A stretch of 45,165 bases of DNA from JAYEIA01 sp964472505 (GTDB taxonomy: Bacteria > Bacteroidota > Bacteroidia > Bacteroidales > JAADGE01): positions 1 to 45,165 of the forward strand of contig CAYYQW010000027.1 in assembly GCA_964472505.1 (NCBI GenBank), read 5' to 3'. Each line of letters begins with the position of its first letter. Within the stretch, counting starts at the first letter, position 1. Below the pieces are notes generated by a model, which was given only the letters and a program-made list of their open reading frames with translations, searched no databases and was not told the DNA's origin. Made by a program: the position numbers and the translations under genes. This document shows positions 43,622 to 45,165 of this stretch, one piece after another.

Positions 43622-43736
43622 AAATAAAACAAATTTAGACTTGGGTTAAAGACACTAAAATAATCTGTTTGCAAAGAAATGTGCACTTTTTTAGAAATAA
43701 CGGTTAATTTATATTAGTTCTTAATAAGGAGCTACC

Positions 43737-43864
43737 GGACTTTTGAACGTCCGGAGGACTTCAAAACGTCTTTGTTTGTTCGTTCTTTTCATTCCCCACC
43801 CACGTTCAAAAGTCCTCTCCTTCGACTGTGGCTCAGGAACCTCGGACGTTTTGAAGTGCTTGGG
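43737..43864. repeat. dispersed two-hairpin repeat, copy 4 (best copy)
   Basis: First half: GGACTTTTGAACGTCC, GGAGGACTTCAAAACGTC; TTTTGAA-C-GTCC pairs with GGAC-TTCAAAA. A T-rich spacer follows. Second half: GTTCAAAAGTCC, TCCTTCGACTGTGGCTCAGG, CGGACGTTTTGAAGTG; CAAAAGTCC pairs with GGACGTTTTG. The unit is about 128 bp and ends just after the aspartyl-protease stop codon on the minus strand. Confidence 0.85.
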
Positions 43865-43884
43865 GTTTGTTGCGCGGCGAACAT

Positions 43885-45072
43885 TTACAACAGCTTTTTT
43901 ACGGGTACTTGTTTTTCGAAAACTGAGTCCTTGCGTTGGAGTTTTAATTTTACGGTACCGGGGGTTCTGAGCAGTTTTACTATTTCAGAGCGATTTGCCT
44001 TAGTGGCTTTTATTCCGTTTGCTTCTATCAGTATATCGCCTATTTGTATACCGGCACTGTCGGCAGGGGAGTTATGAATTAAACCATCAATTATTAATCC
44101 AACGTTTATGTTTTTCCCTACCGTTATCCCTGAATAAAAGAAATCTTTTGTTCGAGCTTCTTTTATTTTTTTATAATAAAATTTCCTTTCAGGGTAATTC
44201 AATGCTATTGTATAGTTCGATAATATATCATTTCCTATAAGCCCGGTGCTGTGTGTACTGCTTCTCGGAACAAAATCCTTGTTTTGTTTTTGGTCAAAAT
44301 ATACTATTGGAGAAATATGAAGAAAATCACCTGAAACAAGGGAGTCAGCTCTAATAATAAACCCTTTATGTTCCCCTGAAATATTGCCGTTTTGCCTAAC
44401 TAATTTATATTTCTTTTTACTAAGAGATACAAGAGACAAGCTATCTGCTGCACTTTGCCAAATGTGGATATCATTCCAGTTCCCTGTGTCTAATATATAC
44501 TCTCCTTTCTGTTCTGTATCTTTTGAAAACACTAAAGTTGCTTCTATGTGAGGAGTTTTTGAAAACGACCCTTTTCTGTATAATTTGAAATTCGCTGAAT
44601 CATTAAACGCGTATGGAGTTAGTATTGAGTCATTAAACGAAAATTCCACCTTTCCTTTTTCATAATCAATCAACAAGACCTTGTTTTGCAGGAAATTCCC
44701 TCCGATAATTCCGTCAATATCTTGTATAATCTTTTTTAAATCAGCTATGTAAAATATATTATTTTTATAATTGTTCTTATTATAAGAAAAGTCTAAACCA
44801 AAATAAAGCACCTTATTTTTTAAAGCATAGCCGGAACCTCCGGTGACTGAAATCGTGTCAAGAGCTATATGAGAATATCCTTTATCGAAATAAAATGAGC
44901 TGTCTATTACACAGATATCCGAGCCTGTGTCAATCAAAAAATGTGCTGTGTCCTTGTTATCTACGATTATTTCAACAATTGGAAGGCCATTACCAAACGA
45001 GAACTGTTTTATATTGAAGGAATCGCATGCAAAAAAGAAAAGAAAAAAAGCCAATAATCCAATAAATCTCAT
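43885..45072 (-). CDS. aspartyl protease lipoprotein with C-terminal PDZ domain
   Basis: A 395-aa protein with a lipobox ending FFAC (Cys16). It holds two retropepsin-like halves: Asp48 in HFLIDTGSDICVID with GIIGGNFLQNKVLLID, and Asp195 in EYILDTGNWNDIH with GLIGNDILSNYTIALNY, i.e. both DTG motifs and both hydrophobic-GNxIL segments. This is the pepsin-like internal-duplication form in one chain. The C-terminal 90 residues are a PDZ domain (GLIIDGLIHNSPADSAGIQ, GDILIEANGI, LLRTPGTVKLKLQRK). It probably acts in periplasmic or surface proteolysis. A duplicate of its last 57 bp lies at 42777-42833. Confidence 0.88.
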   Translation of the reverse strand: MRFIGLLAFFLFFFACDSFNIKQFSFGNGLPIVEIIVDNKDTAHFLIDTGSDICVIDSSFYFDKGYSHIALDTISVTGGSGYALKNKVLYFGLDFSYNKNNYKNNIFYIADLKKIIQDIDGIIGGNFLQNKVLLIDYEKGKVEFSFNDSILTPYAFNDSANFKLYRKGSFSKTPHIEATLVFSKDTEQKGEYILDTGNWNDIHIWQSAADSLSLVSLSKKKYKLVRQNGNISGEHKGFIIRADSLVSGDFLHISPIVYFDQKQNKDFVPRSSTHSTGLIGNDILSNYTIALNYPERKFYYKKIKEARTKDFFYSGITVGKNINVGLIIDGLIHNSPADSAGIQIGDILIEANGIKATKANRSEIVKLLRTPGTVKLKLQRKDSVFEKQVPVKKLL

Positions 45073-45165
45073 TATATGTTTTTTATAAAATATTTAATTT
45101 TGGAATAATCCTTACATGTAACTCTTTCACGCAGCCCTTAGTTTCTTTAATTTTTTTTCAAGGTA

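Overview
The window looks like chromosomal DNA of a Bacteroidota bacterium, probably from a deep-branching or environmental Bacteroidales/Marinilabiliales-type lineage. The evidence is a short primary sigma factor of about 290 aa, several promoters of the Bacteroidota type (TTG/TTTG, about 19 bp, then TAnnTTTG), many lipoproteins with short lipoboxes, a DUF5686 outer-membrane protein, a DUF1343/NamZ lipoprotein, and the general absence of strong Shine-Dalgarno sequences. No rRNA, tRNA, CRISPR array or intact insertion sequence was seen.

Layout. 1-3.9 kb: envelope genes of unknown function (small lipoprotein, DUF2231 membrane protein, secreted protein, large lipoprotein). 3.9-7.6 kb, minus strand: housekeeping genes fumC, an ArsC/Spx-type thioredoxin-fold protein, a UbiE-like methyltransferase and prfB, which carries a programmed +1 frameshift. 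7.8-13.1 kb, plus strand: a pseudo-receiver/class III adenylate cyclase, a NamZ-like muramidase lipoprotein, a PQQ-type beta-propeller and a LolA-like secreted protein. 13.1-18.3 kb, minus strand: a chemosensory-type set (MCP, CheR, a degenerate CheR paralogue, stand-alone CheB, GAF membrane protein) with no CheA, CheW or CheY beside it and with an MCP whose signalling tip is diverged. 18.4-27.9 kb: a membrane metallophosphoesterase, a tandem pair of M14 peptidases in which the first has lost its zinc and catalytic residues, an MscS channel and a DUF5686 protein. 28.3-32.5 kb: one 1391-aa AT-rich gene. 32.7-37.5 kb, minus strand: a cyclase, the primary sigma factor and leuS. 37.9-45.1 kb, minus strand: an accessory stretch of secreted peptidases and lipoproteins interleaved with palindromic repeats and gene fragments.

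The most interesting locus is the 1391-aa protein at 28277-32452. It reads as an N-terminal PD-(D/E)XK (Mrr-like) nuclease, a TIR/DUF4062-like alpha/beta domain, a full NB-ARC/STAND ATPase, a long helical-repeat sensor-like region and a C-terminal TOPRIM domain of OLD type. That architecture is what one expects from an Avs-like antiviral STAND protein, but with two different nuclease-type domains at opposite ends. I do not recognise this arrangement as a described defence type.

The second theme is genome wear and repeats in the last 11 kb. A two-hairpin dispersed repeat occurs in about five copies. Two matching truncated fragments of a C39 peptidase/bacteriocin-transporter gene are present, one fused to a repeat copy. 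There is also a duplicated tail of the aspartyl protease gene and a small membrane gene split by one in-frame TGA. Together they suggest repeated recombination in this accessory region.
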